64,000 nucleotides of DNA, from the NCBI RefSeq assembly GCF_016900095.1, contig NZ_JACJJP010000004.1, positions 1 to 64,000 of the forward strand, read 5' to 3'. The translations under genes and the position numbers were made by a program. The stretch comes from Gemmiger formicilis (GTDB lineage: Bacteria; Bacillota; Clostridia; Oscillospirales; Ruminococcaceae). The notes below the pieces were generated by a model. The model had not been told where the DNA came from, searched no databases, and saw only the letters and a list, made by a program, of their open reading frames with translations. This document shows, piece by piece, positions 17,292-26,986 of this stretch. Each line of letters begins with the position of its first letter. The first letter of the stretch is position 1.

Positions 17292-18500
17292 ATGAAAGTC
17301 CTCGTTATCAACTGTGGTTCATCCAGCCTGAAGTATCAGCTTATTGATATGAACGGCGAACATGTGCTTTGCAAGGGCCTGTGCGAACGCATCGGCATGG
17401 AAAGCAGCATGATCACCCATGAGGCCAACGGCCACAAAGCCACCACCCCGGCGATCTTTCCCACCCATACCGAGGCTTTCCTGGAAGTGGTGAAGAAGAT
17501 GACCACCGGCGACGGCAAGGTCATTGATGATCCGTCCGAGATCGACGCCATCGGCCACCGCATTGTGCACGGCGGCGAAAAGTTCAAGGAAAGCTGCCTG
17601 ATCACCCCCGAAGTGGTGGAGGCCATCCGTGAGCTGAGCCCCCTGGCTCCCCTGCACAACCCCGCCGGCATCCTGGGCATCGAGGCCGCCAAGAAGGTCT
17701 TCGGCGACATTCCCAACGTGGCTGTGTTCGATACTGCCTTCCACAGCACCATGCCTCCGCGCGCTTACATGTACGCCATCCCCTATGAATATTATGAAAA
17801 GTACGGCGTGCGCCGCTACGGCTTCCACGGCACCAGCCACAAGTATGTCAGCCATCGCGCTGCCGAGTTCCTGGAAGAGCCCATCACCCGCCTGAAGCTG
17901 ATCACCTGCCACCTGGGCAACGGTTCTTCCATTGCCGCCGTGGACCAGGGCAAGGTTGTGGATACCTCCATGGGCATGACCCCGCTGGCCGGTCTGATGA
18001 TGGGCACCCGCTGCGGTGACCTGGACCCCTCTGTGGTCAACTACCTGAAGTACACTTTGAACATCACCGGCCATCAGCTGGACGAAATTCTGAACAAGAA
18101 GTCCGGCCTGCTGGGCATTTCCGGTGTTTCCAGCGACAAGCGCGACGTGGAAAAGGCTGCCGCCGAAGGCAACAAGCGCGCCCAGCTGGCCAGCGATATG
18201 CTGAACTACCAGATCAAGAAGACCATCGGCAGCTACATTGCTGCTATGGGCGGCGTGGATGCCATCGTCTTTACCGGCGGCATTGGCGAGCATGACGCTC
18301 CGTCCCGCGCCCGCATCTGCCATCACATGGACTGGCTGGGCATTCACATCGATACCGACAAGAACAACGATGCCCACAACCAGAAGTCCGACGTGGTGGA
18401 AATCACCGCCTGGGGCGCTCGTGTGCGCACCCTGGTCATTGAAACCAACGAAGAGCTGATGATTGCCCGGGATACCAAGGAAGTTCTGAGCAAGCAGTAA
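17292..18500 (+). CDS. ackA: acetate kinase
   Basis: This 402-residue kinase makes ATP and acetate from acetyl phosphate, the last step of acetate fermentation. The signatures VLVINCGSSSLKYQL at the start and HLGNGSSIAAV near residue 208 are intact, as is FTGGIGEHDAPSR. The ATG at MKVLVIN follows GAAGGAGAA. No phosphotransacetylase gene is adjacent. The gene has its own consensus promoter and terminator. Confidence 0.97.
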   Translation: MKVLVINCGSSSLKYQLIDMNGEHVLCKGLCERIGMESSMITHEANGHKATTPAIFPTHTEAFLEVVKKMTTGDGKVIDDPSEIDAIGHRIVHGGEKFKESCLITPEVVEAIRELSPLAPLHNPAGILGIEAAKKVFGDIPNVAVFDTAFHSTMPPRAYMYAIPYEYYEKYGVRRYGFHGTSHKYVSHRAAEFLEEPITRLKLITCHLGNGSSIAAVDQGKVVDTSMGMTPLAGLMMGTRCGDLDPSVVNYLKYTLNITGHQLDEILNKKSGLLGISGVSSDKRDVEKAAAEGNKRAQLASDMLNYQIKKTIGSYIAAMGGVDAIVFTGGIGEHDAPSRARICHHMDWLGIHIDTDKNNDAHNQKSDVVEITAWGARVRTLVIETNEELMIARDTKEVLSKQ

Positions 18501-18528
18501 TCTGCCTCATCCGCCAAAACGGCTTACA

Positions 18529-18569
18529 CGTCGGGACCGCATATCAATGCGCGTCCCGGCGTTTTTTTT
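18529..18569 (+). terminator. terminator of ackA
   Basis: The stem CGTCGGGAC/GTCCCGGCG with an inner CGCAT/ATGCG pairing is followed by eight T residues. Confidence 0.9.
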
Positions 18570-18657
18570 GTTGGCAAGAATCCCCGGATGTGCTAAAATG
18601 TGATAAAAATGTGGAATTATGTCGGGGATCATCTGCCCCGCCTGGGAGCGAATGGAT

Positions 18658-20157
18658 ATGCAGAAACAGCTGACGCGGGCTTTCTCCCTGGGATTTGCCC
18701 TGGTATGGGGCTGGGTTCTGCTGAACAGTGTGCTGCGCTGGCCCCACAACGGACCGGCTGCCCTGTTGGCAGGTCTGGCCCTGGGCTTCGTCGCCTTTTT
18801 TGCGGCCCGGTTCCTGCTGCCCCTGTTGGACCAGATTCCCATGCCCCGATTCCGCCGCGGCATGGCGGCGGCACTGGCGGTTTATACCCTTATCCTGGGC
18901 TGGCTGGGTTTCCGGCTGGCGGAACTGCCCATCATGGACATGGCCACCGTGCTGCAAAGCCTGCCGGATTTTCTGGACGACGGCGTGCCCCAGGTGTGGG
19001 GCGCTTACTACATCATCTGCAACAACAACCTGGGTCTGGCCTTGGTGCTGGTGCTGTGGTACCGTCTGGTGGGCATTTTCGGCATCACACCGGACACTGA
19101 GGCCGGCATTTACGCGGGGATTGTGCTGAATGTGCTGGTCATTGCCTTTTCGGTGGCGCTTGTCTGCCTGCTGGCCCGGCGGATTCTGGGGCGCAACAGT
19201 GCCGTAGCACTGGCCTTTTTGCTCTGCGTCGGTTTTCTGCCCTTTGTGCTCTGGTCCCCCTGCTTTTATTCCGATACCCTCTGCCTGCCCTTTGCCCTTC
19301 TGGTGGTGCTGGGATGGACCCGTTACCGCCAAGAACACCACCCCGGTGTGCGTCTGGCCCTGCTGGCTGCCATGGCAACCGCCGCCTTTGTGGGGTATGC
19401 CGTCAAGGGCAGCGTGGTGGTGGTGCTGGTGGCAGTACTCATCCAGCTGTTTCTGGAGAAAAAAGTCCGGCAGGCCCTGGTGGCGGCGGTTTTGTTGCTG
19501 GCGGTGTTCGGGGTGCTGCTGGCGGGATACCGGGCCTGGCAGCGGACCTTTCTGGATTTTTCGGTACAGGATGCGGTGGGGTTGCCGGTGGAACTCTGGT
19601 TTGCTTACGGCAGCGGCGGCGACGGCAACTACAATGACCAGGTATGCCAGAGCGCCAAAAGTCTGGCCACCATGGACCAGCGCCGGCAGATGCTGCGGCA
19701 GTATATTGCGGCCCAGTACGGGTCCCGCAGCCCGGCGGGGCAGCTGGACTTTATGACCCGCAAAGCCGCCATCACCTGGGGCAACGGACTGTATGACGCC
19801 CAGGAATTTCTGGCCACACCGTTGAAGGTGAACTGGACCCATCGGTTCATTCTGCAGGGCCAGCCCGGGTACATGCCCATGGTGTACTATTGTCAGACCT
19901 ATCTGTATTTTGTGATGCTTCTGGTATGGCTGGGTACGGTGGGGGCCATCCGCCGCGCCGCCCCCGGTCCTCTGACCCTGGTGCGGGTGAGCGTGTTCGG
20001 GCTGATGCTGTTTTTATGCCTGTGGGAGACAAAGGCCCGGTACGCCTTTCAGTTCACCCCGCTGTTGTTGCTGCTGGCCACTGCCGCCCTGTGGCAGATG
20101 GCCGGTCTGGGGGCTTCCCGCCCCCGGACGGAGCAAGAAGCCGCCCTGGTGGGATAA
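18658..20157 (+). CDS. multi-pass membrane protein, GT-C glycosyltransferase-like
   Basis: This 499-residue protein has about ten or more membrane segments and soluble loops that carry SLPDFLDDGVPQVWGAYYI after the second segment. The layout is that of GT39/GT-C enzymes, which use lipid-linked sugars at the outer face of the membrane, but I cannot point to a definite catalytic motif. I chose the ATG of MQKQLTRAF since GGGAG lies nine bases upstream. It is a single-gene unit between the ackA and PadR regions. Confidence 0.6.
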   Translation: MQKQLTRAFSLGFALVWGWVLLNSVLRWPHNGPAALLAGLALGFVAFFAARFLLPLLDQIPMPRFRRGMAAALAVYTLILGWLGFRLAELPIMDMATVLQSLPDFLDDGVPQVWGAYYIICNNNLGLALVLVLWYRLVGIFGITPDTEAGIYAGIVLNVLVIAFSVALVCLLARRILGRNSAVALAFLLCVGFLPFVLWSPCFYSDTLCLPFALLVVLGWTRYRQEHHPGVRLALLAAMATAAFVGYAVKGSVVVVLVAVLIQLFLEKKVRQALVAAVLLLAVFGVLLAGYRAWQRTFLDFSVQDAVGLPVELWFAYGSGGDGNYNDQVCQSAKSLATMDQRRQMLRQYIAAQYGSRSPAGQLDFMTRKAAITWGNGLYDAQEFLATPLKVNWTHRFILQGQPGYMPMVYYCQTYLYFVMLLVWLGTVGAIRRAAPGPLTLVRVSVFGLMLFLCLWETKARYAFQFTPLLLLLATAALWQMAGLGASRPRTEQEAALVG

Positions 20158-20170
20158 CACCATCTTGCAC

Positions 20171-20203
20171 GCCGTTCCGGCTTACCGCCGGGGCGGCTTT
20201 TTT
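20171..20203 (+). terminator. terminator of the GT-C-like gene
   Basis: The 11-base stem GCCGTTCCGGC/GCCGGGGCGGC (two T-G pairs) is followed by TTTTTT. Confidence 0.8.
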
Positions 20204-20236
20204 GCATGTCTGTGTAAAAAGTGCAGGGGCGGGGCA

Positions 20237-20290
20237 TTGACTTTCTCGATAATCGAGATTATACTGAAGATAGAAAACTCGATATTCGAG
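20237..20290 (+). promoter_or_regulatory. PadR-operon promoter with two palindromic operators
   Basis: TTGACT, a 17-base spacer and TATACT form the promoter. The palindrome CTCGATAATCGAG (20245-20257) fills the spacer, and a second one, CTCGATATTCGAG (20278-20290), lies downstream with its centre 33 bases away, about three helical turns. Both precede padR, so they are probably its own operators and the regulator is autorepressed. Confidence 0.75.
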
Positions 20291-20315
20291 ATTGTGCAGA
20301 AAGAAGGTGGACGCC

Positions 20316-20639
20316 ATGCCCCGGGAACGGTTCAAGACCCTGACCGAACAGATGTTTTATCTGCTGCTTTGCCTGCGTGAGGAATGCCGGGGCATGGAGA
20401 TACTGGAGAAGGTGCGCCAGATGACCGACGGCCGGGTAACCATCGGGTCCGGCACTTTGTATGATCTTCTGGAGCAGTTCACCGCCGAAGGCTGGATCGA
20501 GGCCACCGGAGCCTTGCGGGGTCGGCGCCGCTACCACATCACCGAAAAGGGCTCCGCCATGCTGGCCAAGGAGTACGAGCGGCTGCGGCTGCAGGCTCGG
20601 GATTATGAGCGCTATTCCGGAAAGGAGGCACAGCCATGA
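20316..20639 (+). CDS. PadR family transcriptional regulator
   Basis: This 107-residue repressor has the winged helix of the PadR family (MFYLLLCLREECRGMEILEK, then GTLYDLLEQF as recognition helix and the wing GALRGRRRYHIT). GAAGGTGG precedes the chosen ATG. The next gene, for a DUF2812 membrane protein, overlaps by four bases, a pairing common in Firmicutes. The two palindromes in the promoter are its likely targets. Confidence 0.9.
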   Translation: MPRERFKTLTEQMFYLLLCLREECRGMEILEKVRQMTDGRVTIGSGTLYDLLEQFTAEGWIEATGALRGRRRYHITEKGSAMLAKEYERLRLQARDYERYSGKEAQP

Positions 20640-22027
20640 ACCAAACCAAACGCCTTTTGGTTCCCCTGTCCGTCTATGACCAGCGTGCCATGGAAAGCCT
20701 GTTGGAAAAACAGGCCGCCGAAGGCTGGCTGCTGACCCGGATCGGCACCCCGTTCTGGACTTTTGAGAGGATAGCGCCACAACCCCTGCGGTTTGCCGTT
20801 GTCTACTTTTCCAAAGCCACGGAATATGATCCCCTGCCTACCGAAGACCAGAAGGACAAGGAAATTCTGTGTGCCCAAAGCGGCTGGCATCCGGCAGCCC
20901 GACGGCATTATATGCAGGTGTTTTACACCGCCGACACCGACGCTCCGCCCCTGGAGACCGACCCGGTGGTGCAGGTGGAAAGTCTGCGCAAAGCCATGGG
21001 CCGCATGACCATCCGCCCCCGGATGCTGACGCTGGCAGTGTGCCTGATCTGGCTGCTGCAATATGGGCTGGATTTTCGGCATGATGCCATCCGGTTTCTT
21101 TCCGACGGGTTCAAGGTGATGGCTCTGCCTGTATGGCTGCTTTTGATGATTGCCTGCCTGGTGGAGCCCATCGCCTGCCTGGTCTGGTATCAGAAAGCCA
21201 AACCCGCCGCCGTGGAACAAAACCTCTTTCTGGAACCGCACATTCCGGTCCGGGTAAGCTGGCTGTTTGTGGGAGCGGCCTGCGTTCCGCTGGTTTTGGC
21301 CGCACTCACCTCCGGCCTGCCGCTCCAGTGGTTCCTGGCCTGGCTGCTGGTGTGTGTGGTGGCCATCGGAGGCGCCCCCCTGCTGCGCAACCGGCTGCGG
21401 AACCGGGAGTATCCCGCCGGGCTCAACAAAACCTTGAGTGTCTTCTGGGCGGTTGCGGTGTACGTGGTGGGCGTTGTGGTATTGCTGGCCGTGTCCCTTG
21501 CGGGCGGTCTGGGCCGCACACCCCACACGGAGGTCGACAGCTACGAGGAAAATGGCCGGACATATCCCATTTACAGCGATCCCCTGCCCCTGACTGTGGA
21601 GGATTTGACCGAGAGCGATGGAATGTATTCCCGCACAGCCTACACCTATGCCAGTCCTTTGCTGTTCCGCGGCCTGTATGACCAGAGCCCCCTCATCCTC
21701 GACAATGCCGGGGCGCCCACCCTCTGGTACACCGTCTATGACACCGATTTCGATTTTGTGCAGGAACTGGTGGTCCGTCAGCTGCTACGCGAGCACAAGG
21801 ACGAGCCCTACGAGGACGGGCTGGTGTTCCGGGATTCTTACCTTCCCATCGACCCCACCCCCTACGGTGCCCAGGCCGCCTACCAGTTGCAGTGGAGCAC
21901 CACCGGACCCATTCCGCGGTATCTTTTGTGCTGGCCGGGACGGGTGGTGGAACTGAGTTTTGCCTCCTGGGACCCCACCGACGAACAGCTGACCAAGGCA
22001 GCCGAAATTCTGGCCCCCGATGCCTGA
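20636..22027 (+). CDS. DUF2812 domain-containing membrane protein
   Basis: This 463-residue protein has an N-terminal DUF2812 domain of about 120 residues (GWLLTRIGTPFWTFERI, then LRFAVVYF), four membrane segments in the middle, and a C-terminal soluble domain of about 150 residues. DUF2812 proteins are nearly always encoded with a PadR regulator; their function is not known. Translation is coupled to padR through the ATGA overlap. Confidence 0.82.
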   Translation: MNQTKRLLVPLSVYDQRAMESLLEKQAAEGWLLTRIGTPFWTFERIAPQPLRFAVVYFSKATEYDPLPTEDQKDKEILCAQSGWHPAARRHYMQVFYTADTDAPPLETDPVVQVESLRKAMGRMTIRPRMLTLAVCLIWLLQYGLDFRHDAIRFLSDGFKVMALPVWLLLMIACLVEPIACLVWYQKAKPAAVEQNLFLEPHIPVRVSWLFVGAACVPLVLAALTSGLPLQWFLAWLLVCVVAIGGAPLLRNRLRNREYPAGLNKTLSVFWAVAVYVVGVVVLLAVSLAGGLGRTPHTEVDSYEENGRTYPIYSDPLPLTVEDLTESDGMYSRTAYTYASPLLFRGLYDQSPLILDNAGAPTLWYTVYDTDFDFVQELVVRQLLREHKDEPYEDGLVFRDSYLPIDPTPYGAQAAYQLQWSTTGPIPRYLLCWPGRVVELSFASWDPTDEQLTKAAEILAPDA

Positions 22028-22033
22028 TGATAA

Positions 22034-22070
22034 AAACAGCGTGCATGTCCAAAGGACATGCACGCTGTTT
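22034..22070. terminator. bidirectional terminator between DUF2812 gene and fhs
   Basis: A perfect 17-base stem starting AAACAGCGTGCATGTCC encloses the loop AAA; the stem itself starts and ends in A and T runs. It serves both convergent genes. Confidence 0.85.
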
Positions 22071-22092
22071 GCTTGTTTATGGTATGCCGGAA

Positions 22093-23766
22093 TCAGAACA
22101 GGCCGGTGATGCGGCCTTCCTCGTCGCAGTCAATGTCCATGGCGGCCGGGTGCCGGGGCAGACCGGGCATGGTCATGATGGAACCGCAGATGACCACCAC
22201 AAAACCGGCGCCGGCGGACAGGCGGACTTCCCGCACATTCATGTGGAAGTGTTCCGGCGCCCCCAGCAGAGAGGCATCATCGCTGAAGGAATACTGGGTC
22301 TTGGCAATGCAGACCGGCAGCTTGCCGTAGCCCATGGATTCCAGCTGGTCCAGCATCTTTTTGGCGGCCGGGGCGTAGGACACGCCTTCGGCGCGGTAGA
22401 TCTTGCGGGCCACCGCTTCCACCTTGTCAGCCAGAGAGGCTTCCAGGTCATAGGTGAACTGAATGGGATGAATTTCCGGATTTTCGTCCAGAACCTGCAG
22501 CACGGTTTCGGCCAGAGCCTTGCCGCCTTCGCCGCCCTTGGCAAAGACCTCGCTCAGCGCGCAGGGCACGCCGGCTTCGGCACAGACCTGACGGATGACA
22601 TCCATCTCCTCTTCGGTATCGGTGGGGAAGGAGTTGATGGCCACGCACACCGGCAGGCCGAACCCGTTTTTCAGGTTGTCGATGTGGCGGGCCAGGTTCA
22701 CCGAGCCCTTGCGCACAGCCTCTGTATTGGGGGCATTCAGGTCGGCCTTGGCCACGCCGCCATGGTATTTCAGGGCGCGGACGGTGGCCACCAGCACCAC
22801 GGCGGAAGGATTCAGCCCGGCGTAGCGGCACTTGATATCCAGGAACTTCTCGGCACCCAGGTCGGCGCCGAAGCCGGCTTCGGTAACCACATAATCCGCC
22901 AGCTTCAGGCCCAACTTGGTGGCGGTGACGCTGTTGCATCCGTGGGCGATGTTGGCGAAGGGACCGCCGTGGATGATGGCGGGGTTGTTTTCCAGGGTCT
23001 GGACCAGGTTGGGGTCGATGGCGTCTTTGAGCAGGGCAGTCATGGCACCGGCCGCGCCGATTTCACCGGCGGTGACCGGCTTGCCGTCATAGGTGTAGGC
23101 GCAGACGATGCGGGACAGGCGTTCTTTCAGGTCCTTCAGGTCGGTGGCCAGGCAGAAGATGGCCATGACCTCGCTGGCTACGGTGATGTCGAAGCCATCC
23201 TCCCGGGGGGTACCGTTGACCTTGCCGCCCAGGCCGTCCACAATAAAGCGCAGCTGCCGGTCGTTCATGTCCATGCAGCGCTTCCAGACCACCCGACGGG
23301 GGTCAATGTTCAGGGGGTTGCCCTGCTGGATGGAATTGTCGATCATGGCCGCCAGCAGGTTGTTGGCGGTGCCGATGGCGTGAATGTCACCGGTGAAATG
23401 CAGGTTGATGTCCTCCATGGGCACCACCTGGGCGTAGCCGCCGCCGGCAGCGCCGCCCTTGACACCGAACACGGGGCCCAGAGAGGGTTCCCGCAGGCAG
23501 AGCATGGTGCGCTTGCCCATGGCACACAGCGCATCCGCCAGGCCCACGCTGGTGGTGGTCTTGCCCTCGCCCGCCGGGGTGGGACTGATGGCGGTTACCA
23601 GGATCAGCTTGCCCTGCTTGCCCTCCCCTTTGGCCAGTTTATGGCTGATCTTGGCCTTATACTTACCGTAGGGAATGATATCATCGGCGGAAAGCCCCAA
23701 TTTGGCCGCCACCTGGGTGATGGGAAGCATATGAGCGTTTTGTGCGATCTGGATATCGCTGAGCAT
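22093..23766 (-). CDS. fhs: formate--tetrahydrofolate ligase
   Basis: This 557-residue enzyme makes 10-formyl-tetrahydrofolate from formate and ATP for one-carbon metabolism. The ATP loop [20 protein letters not shown] near residue 60 and [20 protein letters not shown] are family signatures. The ATG of [10 protein letters not shown] follows AGGAAGAG. The length is that of the monofunctional family. It is a single-gene unit with its own promoter. Confidence 0.97.
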   Translation of the reverse strand: MLSDIQIAQNAHMLPITQVAAKLGLSADDIIPYGKYKAKISHKLAKGEGKQGKLILVTAISPTPAGEGKTTTSVGLADALCAMGKRTMLCLREPSLGPVFGVKGGAAGGGYAQVVPMEDINLHFTGDIHAIGTANNLLAAMIDNSIQQGNPLNIDPRRVVWKRCMDMNDRQLRFIVDGLGGKVNGTPREDGFDITVASEVMAIFCLATDLKDLKERLSRIVCAYTYDGKPVTAGEIGAAGAMTALLKDAIDPNLVQTLENNPAIIHGGPFANIAHGCNSVTATKLGLKLADYVVTEAGFGADLGAEKFLDIKCRYAGLNPSAVVLVATVRALKYHGGVAKADLNAPNTEAVRKGSVNLARHIDNLKNGFGLPVCVAINSFPTDTEEEMDVIRQVCAEAGVPCALSEVFAKGGEGGKALAETVLQVLDENPEIHPIQFTYDLEASLADKVEAVARKIYRAEGVSYAPAAKKMLDQLESMGYGKLPVCIAKTQYSFSDDASLLGAPEHFHMNVREVRLSAGAGFVVVICGSIMTMPGLPRHPAAMDIDCDEEGRITGLF

Positions 23767-23830
23767 TCTGATCTCTTCCTTTCCTGTCTTTTTGTGCGCA
23801 ACATCTTGGAAACATATGGATACTATGCTG

Positions 23831-23859
23831 ATTGTAACAAATTTTTGGGAAAAATACAA
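23831..23859 (-). promoter_or_regulatory. promoter of fhs
   Basis: The minus strand has TTGTAT, a 17-base spacer and TACAAT, 65 bases before the start codon. Confidence 0.65.
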
Positions 23860-23964
23860 GAACAGCCATTTTCCCCCAATCCCATTCTACGGGTTTTATT
23901 TTAGGACGTGCCATGCTATAATGGAAAAAGACTGTGGGCTCTCCCACAGGGAAGGAGGACTGTG

Positions 23965-25242
23965 ATGCCTGCCATATTGATGCAAAGGCGCATCCCGTTT
24001 CTGGCCGGGCACCGACAGGCAGGGCAGCGGGTCTACTGTACGGCCATCGCTCTGCTGCTGATTCTTTCGGAAATTTTCAGTTCCAATATACAAAGTACCT
24101 TACCGGAATTCTGCCGCCTGGCACGGATGATTCTGACCGGGCTGGGCCTGGCGTTGCTGGTAATCAAATGCGCGTTCCTGACCCGGTATGACAACCGCCT
24201 GCAAGGGGGAATTGCCGCCGCCGCTGCCCTGTATGCGGCGGCGGCCGGAGCCCATGGCGGGGATACCTGGTTTCTGCTGGCCATTCTGGTGGGGTTGGGT
24301 GCCAAGGGCGTGGATCTGCGCCGGGCCCTGCAGGTCTATGTATGCGTGGGTTTTGCGGGTATCGTGCTGGTGCAGCTGCTGCATTACACAACGCCGCTGG
24401 TTCCTTTCAACGTCTACGCCCGCAACTGGGATTACGGGTATGGGCATTACAACGGCTACGGGTCCCGGCTGCTGGGGGTGTTTTTTGCCTGGAGCTGGCT
24501 GCGCTGGCCCAAGCTGCGGTGGTATGACTGGTGCCTGCTGGTTGCCACTGCGCTGTACACCCTGCTGGTGCCCCAATGCCGCGGGGCGGGTGGCGCCATG
24601 CTGCTGCTTTTGCTGTTGTTTGCGGCCCAGAAACTGCTGCCCCGCTTTTTTGAAAGTGTCTGGTGGCACGGGCTGGTCCTGGCGCTCTATCCCCTGCTGA
24701 CCGCGTTCAGCCTGGTCATGGGGTATCTGTTTGACCCCGGAGCCTCCGATCTGACCCCCAAACTTTCGATTTTGAACCGGCTGTTTTCCGGCCGGCTGGA
24801 AATCTGGCATCACGTGTTCTGGGCCTTTGACTACCTGCACCCCGCCGAGGACGGGGCCGCGGCCTGGCTGCACAGCGATATGCCCCACGTGGTTACCCTG
24901 CTGGGCGGTTTTGCCACCGATTCGGATGTACACCATTCCATTGACAACACCTATCTGGCCCTGGTGATGAACAAGGGATTGCTGGGCGCCGTGCTGGTGA
25001 CCGGGGTCACCTTGTTCCTGCTGTGGCGGCTGTGCCGGGGCAAGCATACGGGAGAAACCCTGCTGGTCTTTGCACTGCTGTGCTACCTGCTGATGGAAAA
25101 CAAGATGTTCCTGGTTTCGGCCAATCCGCTGATCATGCTGCTGCCCTGTGCCCTGCTCACCCCCAAGGGAGCGCCGTTGCCTGTGGTTTGCCCCAAGCCG
25201 GATGCACCCGCAAACAAAAAGCATTTGTCGCACAAAACCTGA
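23965..25242 (+). CDS. polytopic membrane protein, O-antigen polymerase-like
   Basis: This 425-residue protein has about ten membrane segments and one large loop between them (NRLFSGRLEIWHHVFWAFDY to SIDNTYLALVMNKGLLG). The pattern GRxxIW followed by D/N-N-xYL is typical of Wzy/WaaL-type polymerases and ligases, which act on lipid-linked glycans outside the membrane. No other polysaccharide genes flank it. AAGGAGG fixes the ATG. An extended -10 (TGCTATAAT) at 23912-23920 may be its promoter. Confidence 0.68.
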   Translation: MPAILMQRRIPFLAGHRQAGQRVYCTAIALLLILSEIFSSNIQSTLPEFCRLARMILTGLGLALLVIKCAFLTRYDNRLQGGIAAAAALYAAAAGAHGGDTWFLLAILVGLGAKGVDLRRALQVYVCVGFAGIVLVQLLHYTTPLVPFNVYARNWDYGYGHYNGYGSRLLGVFFAWSWLRWPKLRWYDWCLLVATALYTLLVPQCRGAGGAMLLLLLLFAAQKLLPRFFESVWWHGLVLALYPLLTAFSLVMGYLFDPGASDLTPKLSILNRLFSGRLEIWHHVFWAFDYLHPAEDGAAAWLHSDMPHVVTLLGGFATDSDVHHSIDNTYLALVMNKGLLGAVLVTGVTLFLLWRLCRGKHTGETLLVFALLCYLLMENKMFLVSANPLIMLLPCALLTPKGAPLPVVCPKPDAPANKKHLSHKT

Positions 25243-25249
25243 ACCAAAC

Positions 25250-25286
25250 AAAAAGGACACCGTTTTTTGAAACGGTGTCCCTTTTT
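25250..25286. terminator. bidirectional terminator
   Basis: An 11-base stem GGACACCGTTT/AAACGGTGTCC is flanked by AAAAA on the left and TTTTT on the right. It serves the polymerase-like gene and the convergent activase gene. Confidence 0.88.
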
Positions 25287-25307
25287 ATTTTATCAACACG
25301 ACCGGGC

Positions 25308-26972
25308 TCAGTCCCGCTCCACCATATCCATGGCAAAGAGGGCCGCGCCCAAAGCACCGCACAGCTGGGCGCGCTCGTCCACCACCAGGGTGGTGCCCAG
25401 CTTCTGTTCCAGGGTCTTGACCAGGCTTTCATTCTTGGAAACACCGCCGGTCATCATGTAGCGTTCTTCCCCGCCCACGCGCTTGGCCAGGGCGGCAGTC
25501 TTGGAGGCCACCGCCTTGTTCAGGCCATGGACAATATCGTCGGCGTCCTTGTTCTGGGCGATCAGGGAGACGACTTCCGATTCCGCAAAGACAGTGCACA
25601 TGCTGGAAATGGTGATGTCCTCCTTGTATTTCAGGCCCTTATGGCTCATCTCGTCCAGGCTCATCTCCATGGTGCGGGCCATCATCTCCAGGAAACGGCC
25701 GGTGCCGGCGGCGCACTTGTCGTTCATGACAAAGTTCACCACGGCGCCGTTCTCATCCAGGCGGATGACCTTGCTGTCCTGGCCGCCGATGTCCACCACG
25801 GTGCGCACCGAGGGATCCAGGAAATGGGCGCCCCGGGCATGGCAGGTGATCTCGGTGATGCTCTTGTCGCCCTCGGTGATGGCGGTGCGGCCGTAACCGG
25901 TGGTCACCATGGCGTCGATGTCCTCCCGCTGGAGGTGGGCCTCCTTCAAGGCCTCTTCCAGGGCGCGCTCGGCGCCGGCGGCGGCACCGGCACCGGTGGG
26001 CAGAATGATGCCGGTGACAATGTTCTTGTCCTTATCCAGAATTACCACGTCGGTGCTGGTGGAACCGCTGTCAATGCCCGCAAAATAGCCTTTACCCATC
26101 TTCTTTTCCTTCCCCTTCTGCCATTCGGCGTTGATGCTCTCGGCAAATGCTTCCAGACGGGTCGAGAGCTGCCCGCTGTTCTGCAGCGAATAGTCGGATT
26201 CGATCTTCAGCAGCGGCACGGCGGCTTCCCGCTTGACCTGGGCATACTCGAAGCTGTAGAAATCACAGAACTTGACGGTGTGGTAGATGATGCCCTTCAG
26301 GTTGGGGTTGTTGTACAGCTGCTTGCGGCCGGTGTTGTCGATCATGCGCATGCAGGGCAGCTGCCCCAGCAGCGCCCCGGCGTACCAGTCCATGAGCTCG
26401 TCAAAATCGGAGGTTTCGGGGGGTTGCTCGTTGCCCGCCGACCGGTTGTTGACGCAGGTGTCATTTTCCACCGGGTAGGGCATGGTCTGGCGGACCACCT
26501 CAAACAGCTCGTTGCCCATGCGGGCGCCCAGCACGCTGATGTAGGGTTCGTGCAGCCGCTGCCGGGGCCGGAACGCCTTGCGGAAGGCAGCCTCATCGAA
26601 GGTGGTGCCCTTGTACTCGCTGTAGGCCTTGGCCAGCCCCTTGAGCTGTGTCACGGTGCGTTCCCGCCCGCAGGAGCCGTTGTCGTGGGGCATGTCCATG
26701 ATGTACAAAAAATCCAGCTTGCCGCTGTCGGCCAGGATGTCGTAGACGCTGCGGATGGTATCGCAGCAGTTCACGATGACCAGTTCCTTCACATGGTCGT
26801 TGATGACCTGTTCCAGCACCGCCTTGCCGAACCCGCAGATGTTGGGATGGGCCAGCTGGTCGGCATGCTCAAAACCTTCGGGCATCTCGTTCAGGCTGGC
26901 GCACTCGGCTCCCAGAGACTCCAGCAGTTCGATGGGCGTATATTTGCAGATGTAATACAGTTTGTTGCTCAT
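25308..26972 (-). CDS. 2-hydroxyacyl-CoA dehydratase subunit/activase fusion protein
   Basis: This 554-residue protein joins an N-terminal half that resembles the dehydratase beta subunit (HgdB-like, with FYSFEYAQ and CxxxR elements) to a C-terminal ASKHA ATPase of the BadF/HgdC type from about residue 295. The ATPase has GIDSGSTSTDVVILD, DIGGQDSKVI and the two cluster-binding Cys in KCAAGTGRFLE and SSMCTVFAESE. Such activases pass one electron to the dehydratase with ATP hydrolysis. The partner gene lies directly upstream. Which hydroxyacyl-CoA is used is unknown; AGGGGAG precedes the ATG. Confidence 0.8.
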   Translation of the reverse strand: MSNKLYYICKYTPIELLESLGAECASLNEMPEGFEHADQLAHPNICGFGKAVLEQVINDHVKELVIVNCCDTIRSVYDILADSGKLDFLYIMDMPHDNGSCGRERTVTQLKGLAKAYSEYKGTTFDEAAFRKAFRPRQRLHEPYISVLGARMGNELFEVVRQTMPYPVENDTCVNNRSAGNEQPPETSDFDELMDWYAGALLGQLPCMRMIDNTGRKQLYNNPNLKGIIYHTVKFCDFYSFEYAQVKREAAVPLLKIESDYSLQNSGQLSTRLEAFAESINAEWQKGKEKKMGKGYFAGIDSGSTSTDVVILDKDKNIVTGIILPTGAGAAAGAERALEEALKEAHLQREDIDAMVTTGYGRTAITEGDKSITEITCHARGAHFLDPSVRTVVDIGGQDSKVIRLDENGAVVNFVMNDKCAAGTGRFLEMMARTMEMSLDEMSHKGLKYKEDITISSMCTVFAESEVVSLIAQNKDADDIVHGLNKAVASKTAALAKRVGGEERYMMTGGVSKNESLVKTLEQKLGTTLVVDERAQLCGALGAALFAMDMVERD

Positions 26973-26986
26973 GCTTGTCTCCCCTT

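Noticed and set aside
21892-23904. A 670-residue open frame opposite fhs.
   Set aside because: It is an antisense shadow that also runs through the terminator hairpin and the fhs promoter.
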